Assembly (NCBI GenBank): GCA_022661535.1
Contig: JAKULF010000003.1
Location: 3,162,001 to 3,226,000, forward strand
Source of the DNA: Eutypa lata
Lineage: Eukaryota; Ascomycota; Sordariomycetes; Xylariales; Diatrypaceae
DNA length: 64,000 bases
Reading direction: 5' to 3'
Positions 48,361-60,776 of the stretch are shown in pieces. The notes under the pieces were generated by a model that was given only the letters and a program-made list of their open reading frames with translations, was not told the origin of the DNA and made no database searches. The position numbers and the translations under genes are program-made. How positions within the stretch are numbered: the stretch's first letter is position 1; each line of letters opens with the position of its first letter.

Positions 48361-51300
48361 TCGGGGAGTGGACAGTGTCTCACGACGTCGGCACGGTTGG
48401 TCTGTATCGCAGCATTTGCCACTGTGGTGGACCTGTCAACGGTCCAGGGGGTTCCAAATTTGAAACATTTCGAGGCAGTCCGCTTTAGCAAGCTATTGTG
48501 GAATAGAAGTTGGGCTGGTTGGGAGGCACGCGATTTCTACATTGAGCGGCAGCCTGCGCGGATGACTGTACCATCGAAGGCCATGACTGGACATGGACTC
48601 CGCTGCCTTTCTAACCCTTTGTCCATAATGAGCTCATCAGGCGAGACACGAGAAGTTATCCCTGTTAATTATCGTTCCTCCCGCCGGCAAGGTCGTCCTG
48701 GGACCTTGTTTCCCTCGAAAATGCGCAGCGCCGACATGCCGGACCCCAAATTCAGAGCTCGGGTATTGGAGAACATAATTGGTCAGTGTTTGGAGATGTG
48801 CGGTCTTAACTACTGACTAAATTTCTCCTTTCCCCACTCTGTCGTTGTCGGAGTTGTCACCGGGGGTTCATCCAGACACTTCACGCTCTTGAGCCTCATG
48901 CGACGTCTACTAGCAACTTAGTAAGCAGCTATCACATCCGTAGTGATGAATAATTTACTACGTAATAGTTCGAAATAGGAATCAATAGTGTGAAGCATGG
49001 ACACTTTTCAAGTTTGGTCGCTGACACTTTTAGTGGCGAGGGACGAAGATGGTGGTTAAGTGGATGAAAAAAAGAGGAGGTGCTCGGTCTATGTTGGCAG
49101 ATGTTATAACGCATGTAGTCACTTGAAAATCGTCAAGCAATCCTCTTGGCTGAAACACTAGAATAGATGGCTTCAAATGATCTTCTGCTACGTCCGTATC
49201 CCAGGAGACCCACTCGACTATACATACTACATGGAATAACCTACCAGCAAGGCAAATACCTGCTACCCGCGTGTCGGTCGTTTCCGAGAGATATTTAATA
49301 GGCAAACTAGGAATCTCGTGCAAGGAATGCAGTATCCTATCTAGCACGTTGGGACAGAAAGCTTAAAAACCCGCACCGCAGCAGAAGAATTCGGCCCCCA
49401 ATGCTATGACTAGCTAGTTTGTAAGGTCCAACCGGATAGTAGATGATGTTTAGGGGTTATACTGGCGACTAATGAGGCAATCAATGTCTGCTGTACCTTT
49501 GGGATTTGATTGTGACGTCGATACGGACTTGCTATCTCTATGATCGGCAACTGATGCTTTCCCCATATGCCTTCAGAGAATATCATGCAGACTTTAGGGC
49601 ATCCTTTAAACTTGCACATTAGAGGGGGAAAGGGTACTAGCTATGACAGATTCTGCCAAGTCATTTTCGATCGAAATGGTGGGTACCAACTTCATATCGA
49701 CCAGCAGCTCGTAAGCCTAGCATGCAGGCTCCCGTCCACTGGGGCATTGCTTAGCCAGACAGATGCCTTTATCATTACCAGAGGGTGTTTGTGTGGCGTC
49801 TCGTAGAGGCATTGACGGCAGGATACCTGCAGATCTGTTGCATGGAAGACGGGTCCCTCAGGAGCGCATTCGACCTCATCTACCTTGTTCTAACTAGTCC
49901 TGGAGAACTCGGAGGTACTCGAATCTGAGAAGCCAGGAAGAGATGCAGGGCAAAAAAAAAAAAAATCCATCTCTAGGCGCGTTTTCTAAACAGACATCTA
50001 AGTGGAGGAAGCCCCATGTAATACTAGATTCCCAGGGAGGAAACTGCCTTTTCTCATTTGAGAAATACTAATTACCGTAGCGAGTAGATCGGGACTCTAG
50101 GGCGACAGATCAACTTCTGTTTGGCTACTGAGGCTGGGGTTAACTAAAACAACCTGGGAGCATGGGTCCTGCAACTTGAGCGGGTTCGTACTTGATTGTA
50201 AAAAAAGGAGGAAGTTAGGCTGCCTTTTCTCTCTACGTCTAATGCGCTAGACTAGGAGCTCTGCTTCACATTACTTGACTCACTCCGTCCTGATGCTAGC
50301 AACTGATGACAGGCACTCTCTCTACACGCCGCCCCCTCAAGACGTTTATTTCTGGCGTCGTAGAAACCCAGACGTGATTACATCTATATACGTTACTTGC
50401 CTTCTTGTTAGATGCTACCTACCTCCTACAATGGCCCAGACATTATCCTTGAACCGCTAGATACCTTCCCAATATAAACGGAGCTGGTGGCAATAAAAGA
50501 TCGAACGCGCCTCCAGATTGTCCACGCTTGCCCGGATGTCTCGATAGCCGCCGCTGTCTTAGACTCACTAGCTTGCACAACCGCCATCATACTGTTCTGA
50601 CCTGTGAGCTGGAGAAATCCCCACTTTGCCGGCTCTAACAAACCTTTCACGATTCTTTGAAGCAATTATACTCTGCGATTCGACTAATCCATGAACGCCT
50701 CCTGGTTGTGGGCTACAACTAAGTTAGCTTCAACTCCGAACACATCAGCTCGTCATACTGGTATAGAATCTTCCGGCTTCAAAGGACTCTATCAGCAGCT
50801 CCCCACGCGCGAACCGATGCCACTACGCCGTCAGGGGTACAAGGGACATTTCTAGGGTATATAATCTGCTCTTCTTCCGGCAACGTGCGGTGGAAACAAG
50901 CACCGAATCTTCTTCAAGAACTTGGCGCGCCCATCAATAGAAGTGATCTGACTCGACCGCCGTTAGCTGATTTGGAAGTCATTCTCCACTGGGGCCACCA
51001 CGCGCTGATCGGCACAGGGTTCTAAATAGGGGGTTTTGACGACACCAACACAAAAATCTATTACAACGCTATATAAGGTACGTATGAACATCTATATTGC
51101 GAATATTTTATAGTTTCTGCCATGGTTCAATAACTTTGTGATATTTATCCCACCCCTTGGTCGAGGTCCTTGACGTTGACTGCTACTCGCTAGACCCGAC
51201 GGATTGGTAGACCAATAACATCGAACTTAAGCCGGCCAGAGTCGATTATAATTCGCCGAATAAAAATGTACGGTTAAGACGCCGTGCTGATCTATTCTCA

Positions 51301-52128
51301 GGAACAACACAGTAGTATATCTCGTATGTCTAGTGCCCCCATCCGTATCCGACAAGTCCAAGTGGCTTTCTTTCGTGCTGGGATTCTTGCAGGCGCCACA
51401 GGAAGCGATGGACGAGCACTAAAACTGGCGAGGCAGATCAAGCTTGAGCGAAGCAGACAGAGGGTGCACATGCACATGCGACAACGGCTTTCCCCGAATG
51501 AATGAAGGAAGATCGCGGGATAATCAGCCGTCAATCTTTCTTTTTTTCCCCATTGAAGAGTAATTGACGCGTAGAAGAAGGCAAGGCAAGGCTTAGCTCG
51601 AATCGAATCGGCGGCGCATGCTACCAAACCCGGGGTCGGTCTAGTCCCTAGATATCTGTTCTCTAACACAGGCAATCGTCACTTCACCTCCGCATGTCTA
51701 TCTATCATCTGCCTATCTCTATCTATCAGCGTCCCTGCACGGATTATTTCATACTTGCGCCGATCGAGTCGTTCGGATCCGAAACCCAAGGCCTTCGGAT
51801 GAAGACGCTCAAAGCTGACGGATCCGGACTTACTAGGTATGCAGCTATAGAAATAGAGGCTTTATATTTGGTCGATCTATAATATAAGGAGTGTCATTCA
51901 AGGCCGTCTGGGGTTTAGTTGGCATGACAGGGGATTATTCAAAGGTCGGTCTGCAGAACACCCTGGACGAAACAATCCATACGCCCCCCCTTACAGTCCC
52001 CACCTCCCATAAGCCAAGTGAAGCCAAGCCCTATGAAGTTCCCACCGATGCATCTTCATCGCCTAAAGTAGGTCTAGCTAACTAGGCTATGGGGGAGAAG
52101 TGACTTCGGGAAACACTAAAAAAGAAGC
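48361..52128. other. Gene-poor tract, part 4
   Basis: No recognised gene. The longest frame, about 139 codons at 48397-48816 on the plus strand, has no ATG at its start (TTG), no known motif and no clear splice partner, so it is not called. A 13-14 A homopolymer is present near 49952-49965. Confidence 0.4.
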
Positions 52129-52368
52129 TTGTTTTTTAAGCTAACGGTTGAGATCTCACGCAAGAAAAGACATTATTACGGATTCAAAGCACCGTTACAA
52201 CCGCCGCCGCCAGTATCAGCACCAGCACCAGCACCGGCACCAGCACCAGCACCAGCACCACTACCACCACCAAACGATCCGCTAGCACTTATTCGTCGAA
52301 GTCAGCCACGCCTCTCTTCTCTTGAACGAGAGGCCCCTCTTATGAATCAACCACTCAATCCGAAGGTA
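52129..52368 (+). other. Possible exon with Pro-Ala repeat, unassigned
   Basis: An open frame encodes KKRHYYGFKAPLQPPPP, then seven or so Pro-Ala units, then LPPPNDPLALIRRSQPRLSSLEREAPLMNQPLNPK up to a good donor-like AAG|GTACCG at 52366. No good ATG opens it. About 320 bp later another stretch ends in a donor-like GAG|GTAAGC (near 52720). These could be exons of an unannotated transcript upstream of the Ndt80-type gene, or chance open frames around a CAGCAC repeat. No family recognised. Confidence 0.22.
52217..52260. repeat. CAGCAC hexanucleotide repeat
   Basis: About seven CAGCAC/CGGCAC units; in the plus frame this gives a Pro-Ala run. Variable-number repeat, with one CGG substitution inside. 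Confidence 0.75.
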
Positions 52369-54023
52369 CCGTATTTGTTTATATTCAATTATACATCCTC
52401 AATTCTTTTTGTTTATATTCCCCTCCCCCCCTTTTTGGCACCCTCCTTTATGATTCTCCCAAGAAGGAATCAATTGTCAAGGAGTCGGCATCTTGATTTC
52501 CATTCTCGGCACCACAACGTTATGTCAGGCCGCCCCAATTAATCGAAAACCACTTTATCGGATTTAATGGGCTATGCATCGCTTCTGCTGCGGCTACCTC
52601 TGTTGATAGAGGAGGAGAGGATACGAGTGAAGAAGAATAGCTCCGACTTGGGGACAGCAAGAAGAATAGATTATAAGACTAATAAGAAAAAGACAAGAAG
52701 AAGGGCGGATCAAGTTGAGGTAAGCAGTAAATTTTTCATCCTAATTTTATTTTTAAGATCTTTAATTATTCAACTTTCTCGGTTGCGTTGTTCTTTCTTT
52801 CCCCATATGATTTTCCATCCTTTCATTGATTGCAACGCATTTTCTGCCAAGTTTCTCTTGGGAAATGAGAGAGGAGGCTGAGTTCCAAGTATCGGGATCA
52901 CTCATGACCTTTTTAAATGCCATTGCTGGATTACTTATGAACATCGCTTCCCGGCAGGCTGCGTTTCATTCAAAAACCGGTCGCAATCAATCCAGCTAGC
53001 CCCCGGATCTTCTCTCTCTGTTTCTTTGTGGTGCATCTGTGTGACGTGGGAAGCATGACCAATCGAGTGGTACTTAGAGAGAGATCTTCCATTTTTACTA
53101 CTTCCAGACAGACCCCCCGACTGCCTCTTAAACCACACCCCCTGTCTTTCTCTGCTTACATACTACCTAAGTTACCTACCTACATACCTAACTACAAACC
53201 TATCCGGCCAGCCTTTTTTTTTCTGATTTGGCCCATGCAATTAAAAAAATGATACTTGCCTACCTCGAGGTACCACGGTGTACAGCCCGGCACTGACAAG
53301 GTACATTACTAAATATCGAGTATTAAGAAAGAAAGAAAGAAAAGTAGCAAACACACCCTACGTACATTAACTACCAGCCTACATACTACTACATTCACAT
53401 CCATACCTACTTACATACATACATACATTCTACCTACATACATACATACGTACCTACTTACTTACATATGTAGCCATTCTTTTCAATCGGTTCTGTTAAC
53501 TCATTTTCTCTCTAATTTCAAGTCCTTCGAGTCATACATAGCTGGCTGGCATGTGTTAAATACAAGAACCCCTGCTAACCTTTGTCGCCGACCAATGCAG
53601 GCCCTTTTTCTACGTGTGCTCAGATTTATTAACCCAAACCTGAGAAAGCAAAAAGACATGTCCATGCCCACCACAGCTTGGTAATGATTAACCGCAGTTC
53701 ACCTAAGGAAAAGCTCTCTTTTGACTGGATATTCGCAAAGATACATGCGCTCAGCCATTACTACAGCAAGAGCAGTATACTGATGGCTCCCGTGCTTCTA
53801 GCAGGACTTCGAGTCTTCGTCGCCCACCTGTAACGGGCTGGAAACATTTATCGAAATCCCAGCAGCAGCTGATATGCGGTAAGTCGGTCACTCGCTCCCA
53901 CTGCACCTGCACTTGCTACCTTCATTCGAGGAGGCATAAAACAAAAACGTTGTTGGCGATTCCTCTTCCCCTTGCCCTTCCCCCCACTACCCGGTTGCTA
54001 CATAACCTTGTTGTTGTTTATCA
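52369..54023. other. Region upstream of the Ndt80-type regulator
   Basis: No supported gene. Contains TACC/TACA tetranucleotide clusters at about 53161-53200 and 53341-53465, and pyrimidine-rich leader-like DNA from about 53900. Probably promoter and 5' leader of the regulator. Confidence 0.45.
53341..53465. repeat. Degenerate TACC/TACA microsatellite cluster
   Basis: Imperfect ACTACC, ACAT and TACC tetranucleotides over about 125 bp, about 700-850 bp upstream of the regulator's inferred start. Similar smaller clusters recur across the right half of the window. Confidence 0.6.
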
Positions 54024-54051
54024 CTGCACTCTGCACTCTGCACTCTGCACT
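54024..54051. repeat. Four exact tandem copies of CTGCACT
   Basis: Four perfect heptamers end immediately before the ATG at 54052 that opens a 27-codon upstream ORF. They lie in the presumed 5' leader of the Ndt80-type gene. Could be a binding element or replication slippage. Confidence 0.8.
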
Positions 54052-54135
54052 ATGCTTTCCAACCTCTTCCGGCACTCCTCTCTAGCTCGTTTCCCTGTCC
54101 TATTGCTGCTGTTTGGGCAGACAGCGCTGGTCTAG
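54052..54135 (+). other. Upstream ORF (27 codons) in the presumed leader
   Basis: ATG directly after the CTGCACT repeat opens a 27-residue frame (MLSNLFRHSSLARF, then LLLLFGQTALV) ending in TAG at 54133-54135. It is basic then hydrophobic, like a short signal peptide. It is not joined to the main frame. If the transcript starts upstream, it would act as a uORF; transcription start is unknown. Confidence 0.3.
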
Positions 54136-54202
54136 TCGGTATTATTTTGATTGCTGGGTTAGCGCGGTATCAAGACAGCTGGCGGCGTCCACAATCTAGC
54201 TC

Positions 54203-56246
54203 ATGCTTTCTCGCTATAGGCGCGGAGGGAGGTGCGTAAGGGTAGCTGCCGTAGTGGTGGAGGTGCTACGTGAATGCTTGTGGCCCTTTCGGTCTTTTTC
54301 CGCTATGCTTGTGGCTCCCAGCTCCCGATCATGTACCCGGCTACCCCCTGTGGCACGCAGCGTTGGCAGTATCACCACCCTAGTCGCACACTTACACTCT
54401 CCCCCAGTAGCGCCTAGCACAAAGAAGACGATACAACGTCTCTGTGGTGCTATGCGGCGTGAGATGCTCGCACCATGAGCTTCCGTTAGGTAGATACGTC
54501 GCTGATGCAAGCCTTAGATACAACCAAGAATCCTCCCTGACGATAGAAACCCCTCCCCAGCCATCCTCTGTGCTGGGTGGTTTTCCAGCACAACTTCTTA
54601 ACACGACCACGGGGTATTCCCCCGACGCCGGACCATATTACTCCCCCGCCTCACACATATTCCCAAGCATAGACGTCAGGTCTCGCCTGGGCTCCAAGTA
54701 GGTTACACTCTAATCCCTTTTGAGCATCTTCCTCCCATGCGATGGCACATCTGCATTTGGCTCTCATCCTGCTCACCACGGTAGCAGTAGTACCTCCTCC
54801 CCGGGCATGCACCGCTCCACTGCGTTACCAAACCCTGGATACAGCGCAAGACAGCTCTACTCCAGGGCGACACCATCGTACGGAAGAGAGCCAGAGCACA
54901 CGACAAGATCTCCATCCTTCACAAACCCACTGAGACGCCATCCACTGTCACCAACTCCTAGCCCTAGCATCGGTTACACAGCTCCGGTTGGCAGGATGGA
55001 CAGCTCCTACGGTGGTAAGAGCCAAGCGGCAAATATCCCTCCCCTCATGACTATTACTACGAACGGCCAGTTGGTGTACGGAGACACCCCCCAGAACTCG
55101 ATCAAGATCGATATCCAGGGCACCATAGACAAAGGCTTCTTCTTATCCGATGGGGAATGGACTTGCTACCGCCGAAATTACTTTTCGTGCAATTGCTCCT
55201 ATAGTCTAACCCCTTATTACCCCAACGCGAACATCCAGTATATACCGAATGGAAGTTCGCAAACCTACCATGTTCTCGGATTTGCGATGTGCATCGCCGC
55301 TGTGGTAGCCGAGAGCGACTCGCATATGATCGAGCTAGTGCAGCATACGCCCAAGCGGGACAAAGGGCCAGTGCAGAGACCCGAGAAAGTGAGACTCAAC
55401 CCGAAACCGCCCCAGCAAGTGACTCACCCCTTGGGCTTGTATACGAGCCCTCACGACATGGCTAGCGGATCGAGAAGCCTCTACGAAGGCGCCTCTTACG
55501 GCCAAGGGGGGCAGAATTCTTTCCCGACGGAATACACGTTCGAGAGAATCCAATTCAAGCAGGCGACAGCGAACAACGGCAAGAGGCGGGCTGCTCAGCA
55601 GTACTACCACCTGCTCGTGGAGCTCTACGCCGATGTGGGGAATCAGGTTTCGGATGGATTCATCAAGATCGCGCAGAGGAAGTCGGCCAAGATGATTGTG
55701 CGCGGTCGATCCCCTGGCCACTATCAGACGGACCGGCGAGGTAGTACCGGTAGCGGTCCGGGTGGCTCCAGCGGGATGGGCAGCTACGGCGGTTCGCAGG
55801 TGTTGGGAACCGACTACGGATCTAGCGGGTCGTCTATGTTACCGGGCTCGTACGGGGTTGGTAGCGGTTATGATCCTCGCTCGGGTCACTACGGCACCAC
55901 GCGCCACCACGAACTACCCGCGGACCCTGGCATGTCGGCTGACGAAGCCAAAGCCGTCGATACGGCCAAAGAGTATCAATATTACCCCGCGGCTATCTAC
56001 GAAGGGTCAAACTCGAGGCACGGTATCCCCATGTTTTCCGACCGTGCTGCTGAGCACGACCACATGATGACGTCCACGTCGACCGCCACAGACTCGACCG
56101 CCTCCTCGAAACTGAAGCATGAATTTGAGGGCACTCTTCCCAGCATCATATACCAGCCTGGACCGTCCTACTATCCCGGTGGTTGCAGTCGGTTCGAGGG
56201 TAAACCGAGCTCCGCCGGGTATTATCCTATTCCCCAATCTGGGTGA
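54203..56246 (+). CDS. Ndt80/PhoG-domain transcription factor, XprG/VIB-1-like
   Basis: The main exon (54785-56246) and a preceding one (54518-54697) join across an 87-bp intron as RSRLGS-N-SSTSSPGM. The start is uncertain: an ATG at 54203 with donor GTGCGT at 54232 splices in frame to 54518, giving about 556 aa, but this first exon is inferred. The Ndt80 DNA-binding domain (genome about 55090-55720) shows IDKGFFLSDGEWTCYRRNYF, CNCSYSLTPYYPNANIQYIP, ELVQHTPKRDKGP, TFERIQFKQATANNGKRRAA, QQYYHLLVELYADVG and RKSAKMIVRGRSPGHYQ. The tail is Gly/Ser/Tyr-rich. This arrangement matches XprG of Aspergillus and VIB-1 of Neurospora, which control responses to carbon or nitrogen limitation, extracellular proteases, heterokaryon incompatibility and cell death. 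Orthology over the paralogues is likely, not proven. Confidence 0.85.
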
Positions 56247-59200
56247 ATGCGAACGATCGCGAACGATGCGAAGGCGCGCGAATAATCTCCGTTTTGACGA
56301 CGGGCGCGACAGTATATGTACACCGGGCAAATATTAGTGCTTTCAACATGGCATCTGAATTTGGTGATTTGCGCAGAGCGATTTGATATTTGCATTCGGG
56401 ACCGGTATCGGGTATGAAAAGCATACGTGCCTTCTGGAACGTTGGGAATAACGGCGTACGGAACAGGAAAGACAAAGGGAATCATGAAGAAATCATGAAG
56501 AGCATTGCAATGGAAAGATATCGCGATTTTGCCTCTTTTACGGATGTATACGAAGAATGATTGATGGGCTTTGATCGATCCGGATGGGGATGTATGGATG
56601 GATGGCCTAAGTGGCATAAGACCCGTCTGAAAGGATACCCCGAGCGTGATGATTTATATGTGGACTTGTGGGGAGGGAGAGGAGAGGTGTAAAGGAGATG
56701 ACAGGGGCTGGCAGTGGGGGACAGTTGTTTTAATGAAAATGCTGTGCTGAGACCAGTGGAGGTAGAGAATGGAGGGAGGTTGATGAAGATAAACGAAACC
56801 TGAGGGCGGCACTGAGAAAGACAGGAATGGGACATCTTTTTTTTCCTCCACGGCGGCGATTGCCTTTCAGTTTATTGCCTCAAAGCTCCTGGTGAGATCA
56901 AAAACTCCCCCGTATCGCCTCTCCTATCTCGTTTTCTCTGGGGATGCTTGGGCGGATCCTGTGTTTCCGGACTCTTCGAGTAACGTAGCAGCTTTGTTGT
57001 TATCTTATTTGAGAAGGGCATCGAGCGTTCAATTGACTACCTACATACCTAGCTATGGGGATAGTTAGTCGGAATGACAAGACGCCTATCTTAATTTCTT
57101 CGCTACTTGAAGAGCCGATGTTCCTTTCCCATAGCTTCTATGATGCGAGAGATTAATGCTATCTTCTCTTCACAATTTTCCCCCACCGTTGCTCTGTTCT
57201 TCGTCACAAAATGTTAAACCAGTGCAAGCAAAGGCCATGCATGTTTTCTTGATAAAGACATGCATGCCTCAGTACAATGCTAATCTAATCGCCTTCTCTT
57301 AACTATACCATAGCAACATTTGCCCTTTGGCATAAATATGTTTTCTTACTAATTGTATCAAAACGGATGCTAGTCTGGTGCCTTAGGTATCAAAACCGTT
57401 ATTCATCTCGGCGTTGGACCCGGAACCGTTTTCACTTAACTAGCGGGTCTCATTAACGGTGAAGAATCAAAAGTTCCAATATTCAGAAGTTCCTATTAGT
57501 CCCTGACCGAGGGCATTCCCCACCACGCTAAGAACTACATACCGTAACCTAACCATCAGCCCACGATACATACAACATCAATGCAAGGCTCCGCAACGGG
57601 CACTAAAAGGTGAGGCTAACGTATCTGGCATGAAACTACCTCTTAAAACATGACTAGCCCGTACCGAGTTTAAGCGCCGAAGAAAAATAAAAGCAATTTC
57701 ACGGTTTAGTTACAGTTCATACATATGTAGTTAGCAGGAAGCTTTCAGTTAGTTCCTTCCATACTAACCCCTTATGGGGGGGGTATGAAAAGAGCTGCAG
57801 CCCACATATTTGAATTTTTTTCCACCGGCTTCATTAAGCAGGCAGTTATAGTTAGAATTGCGGCAGGGCCCGGGCCTTGTGGGAAGAGCGCACAAAGTTC
57901 TCCAGAGTCCCCACCGGAAGAGAAACTCAGAATCAACGTTCTGCCTCCTCGTGGCTGTGTAGTACTACATAGATCAGACTACATAGCCGTTACTCATTGC
58001 GATGGGCGTGCACCAACAATTGTGTCTACCTTCGGGTACAAAGAAGAACGTTGGATGGATCTGCGGTCGGCCATCTGCATGGAAAGAATTTCTTACATAT
58101 GGAAGGAACCTAAAAAAATAAAAATAGACAAAAGATGGTTATCAGTTATATAGCTATTTAAATATAAAAAAAAGCCCCCTTTAATTTTGCTCCAAATTTT
58201 TTTTAGATCGACCTAGTGGAAAAAGGAGAGCTGACATAGTGGGGACTCCGGAAAGCTATCCGCGCACGAACCGTTGAGACGTTCTTCATCGATCGAGCTT
58301 CCGGGTCCTCCTACCTACTCCTTTAAAAAAGAAGAAAATGCGATCTGGAGTCTAGCAATGAAAAGGTCTCGGCCGTTTTTCTTTTTTTGCAAAAAGGCGA
58401 ATGATATGTCGAGCTTTAAATCCCAGTCTTACGGTTCCTCAATCTCTGGATGTGGGGCACCTTGCTGATGACGTGCAGCTGGAAATCTGGAGGAGGAAGT
58501 AAAAAGAAGGAAGAAAAAAAAAACAGGGTCGACTTATCAGCGCAAACAGCTACCTTGGGAAGAAGACAAGAAGGGGACGGATGGAGAAGTATGTAGATAC
58601 GGTTTTCCCCAGAAGCCGTCTTAATACTGCTGCGAATTGTTACTAACTATGTAGTATCGTCGCTTTGAGAGGTATTGTCACTGTATTGTCACTTTACCAG
58701 CTTTGCTCCAAGTAATCTATAGAGTTGCAAGGTTCAGTTCGGACCTCGCCTTACCCCGCGGCAGTGTAATGAACCAACCTGGGACCTGGGTGAACCAATA
58801 CTACTTACTTGGACTATACGATTTGTACATCAGACACTCAGGTACCTATGTAAGGTAAAGTTCCGAAATTCATACCATGTAGGTACATTGTAGTGATTCA
58901 GTAGGTTACAATGGTACATACTGACACTTCATGACCATTTTTGAACCCCGAAGGGGGCGTCTGGTGACCAGCAACTATGACTTAATAGTTCCTCTTTTCG
59001 TCATTACATGACAAGGGAAGATAGGTATTCAAACTTGAACATGGTGTCTGCGAGTGTTTTTTTTCTTTCTTTCTATCCCTTTCCTTCTTAGTATGTTTGC
59101 CTCTTAGCTTTACATATATCCTGAAGTAGTAATGAACCGACGCATCGCAAACAAACCCCCCCAGTTGCAGAGTAACTTAGGCCCAGTTTTTCACTTTGCT

Positions 59201-59640
59201 TCTTCTTGTGTGTATGTACATATGTAGGTTGATTAGCGAGATATCTAGATAGGCTTTTGTGGAGAAATACAGCGATCGTTCTACCCGTAGATGTAAGCAA
59301 GCTGGTAAGTATTCATTATTCGGCGCGAAGGGGAAAATGATGGGCGTCTACTGTGGTCCTAAATATGTTTGTAACCAGGCAGCCTAGGTAGGTTTGGGGT
59401 CATGGAATACCTAAAACTCGATGTCTCATCCAAAGGGACTCTTTGCTTGCCCAACTACCCCCTACTGTATAGTTAGCTAGTTAGTTAAACGCCGCCTTCC
59501 AACGGTCGGTTGCAAACATTTCAAGCTCGAAAGTCTTGGTGTTTCACTACAGCCGTTTTTGCTCGCCGCCATCGAGCGCCATCAAGCCCGATTTAGAAGT
59601 TGCCTATGGCATATAGAACTAGAGCTATCCTGCAATCTAG
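56247..59640. other. Gene-poor tract downstream of the regulator
   Basis: No recognised gene over 3.4 kb. A 122-codon frame (57785-58153, plus) starts with an ATG but has no motif and sits in AT-rich DNA, so it is not called. The first few hundred bases are the regulator's 3' flank. Confidence 0.4.
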
Positions 59641-59659
59641 TTATGTATTCACATGCCCA

Positions 59660-59714
59660 CCTTTTCTCTCTTTCTCTCTCTCGTTTTTCTTTTCTTTTCT
59701 TTTTTCTCTTTCAG
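59660..59714 (+). other. 53-nt pyrimidine tract ending in AG (acceptor-like)
   Basis: From 59660 to 59712 all bases but one (G at 59683) are C or T, followed by AG. It has the form of a strong 3' splice site, but no donor or reading frame to match it was identified. May mark a spliced non-coding transcript, or be a CT microsatellite. Confidence 0.35.
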
Positions 59715-60624
59715 CCTAGAGCCCTGGTCGATCTTCGGTGTCTCTCTCCGAGAAAGACGCCACCTCACTGCTACGCAACTATGTATACCCCCTCCATTTT
59801 ATTTATTTTAGTACGCGCAACACCTAGAGTACCTACCGAATCGCATCAGTACATCCGCGGTTGGGGGCCGCAAATCTCTGGGGAACCTGGGACATGATAT
59901 GCCATGAGACAGCCATGACGACATGTACGGCTGAGAGCTGGAGTACTCTAGGGAATTACCTTAAACTATGTATGTAGCTAGCTTTGTAACTAACTATAAC
60001 TATTAGTTAGTAGACAAGTGAACACAGATATGTCAGCCTTCTCTGCAGTTGCCTGCTTCGACTTGGACCTCGTTTCTATCGCCAATTGGAGAGGAAATTA
60101 AAAGAATTTGGCAAAGACGCAGGAGGGAAAATACCAATCCCACTCAGCGTCAATAGGACTGATTACTCAGCTAAGTAGCTAAGTCTTCGGTATTGCACCG
60201 CTCGTCCTTCTCCGCGCAACTCCACCAAGATAAACGTTCTCGGGTATGAACGAAGTATGTAGGTAGAACTAGTAGAACACATACCGCAACGAGTAACTAT
60301 AGACGTCATAAACAGAACCGAATGTTTGCTACCTATAATGGTCTTCGTTTGGTTATTGAAAGGAAAAAAGAGATATTCGTTCCCCATTGTTTCGCTGACT
60401 AAGTTCCGAATATTAATTCATCATGTTATATACCGACCTACCCATGCGGTTAATTAAGTTAAAAAAGCGAATGAGACAAATGCCTAACGTGGGTAATGTT
60501 CCACGATTCCTATCGTGCAGTTGCATCGGTCAACATCAGATTGTGCAACATTCTGCGAGCTGAGCCTCAACCAACCATGCGGATACCGTCATCGAATGCT
60601 CTCTCTTGTTCTCTCATTTACCTG

Positions 60625-60644
60625 TTAATTAATTAATTAATTAA
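60625..60644. repeat. TTAA tetranucleotide microsatellite
   Basis: Five perfect TTAA units, palindromic at every register. Simple repeat in the gene-poor right arm. Confidence 0.85.
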
Positions 60645-60756
60645 ATGATTACCAGACCAGACAGCTGCTGCGTATTGTCGAGTTAATGTTTGTATTATCA
60701 ATTCCTTCATTGTTTGTTAGTCGTAAGCTATCTAACTACATATGTAACAAATGCAC

Positions 60757-60776
60757 ATGTATGTATGTATGTATGT
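60757..60776. repeat. ATGT tetranucleotide microsatellite
   Basis: Five perfect ATGT units about 110 bp after the TTAA repeat. Confidence 0.85.

Noticed and set aside
48397..48816. 139-codon ORF on the plus strand
   Set aside because: Begins without ATG, has no known motif, and nothing in context supports a gene.
54698..54724. Short intron between the GTAGGT donor and the first AG at 54724 in the Ndt80-type gene
   Set aside because: About 27 nt is too short for fungal splicing; the AG at 54784 gives an 87-nt intron with the same frame.
57785..58153. 122-codon ORF downstream of the Ndt80-type gene
   Set aside because: Has an ATG but no motif, mixed composition and no conserved-looking segments; could be chance in a 3.4-kb non-coding stretch.
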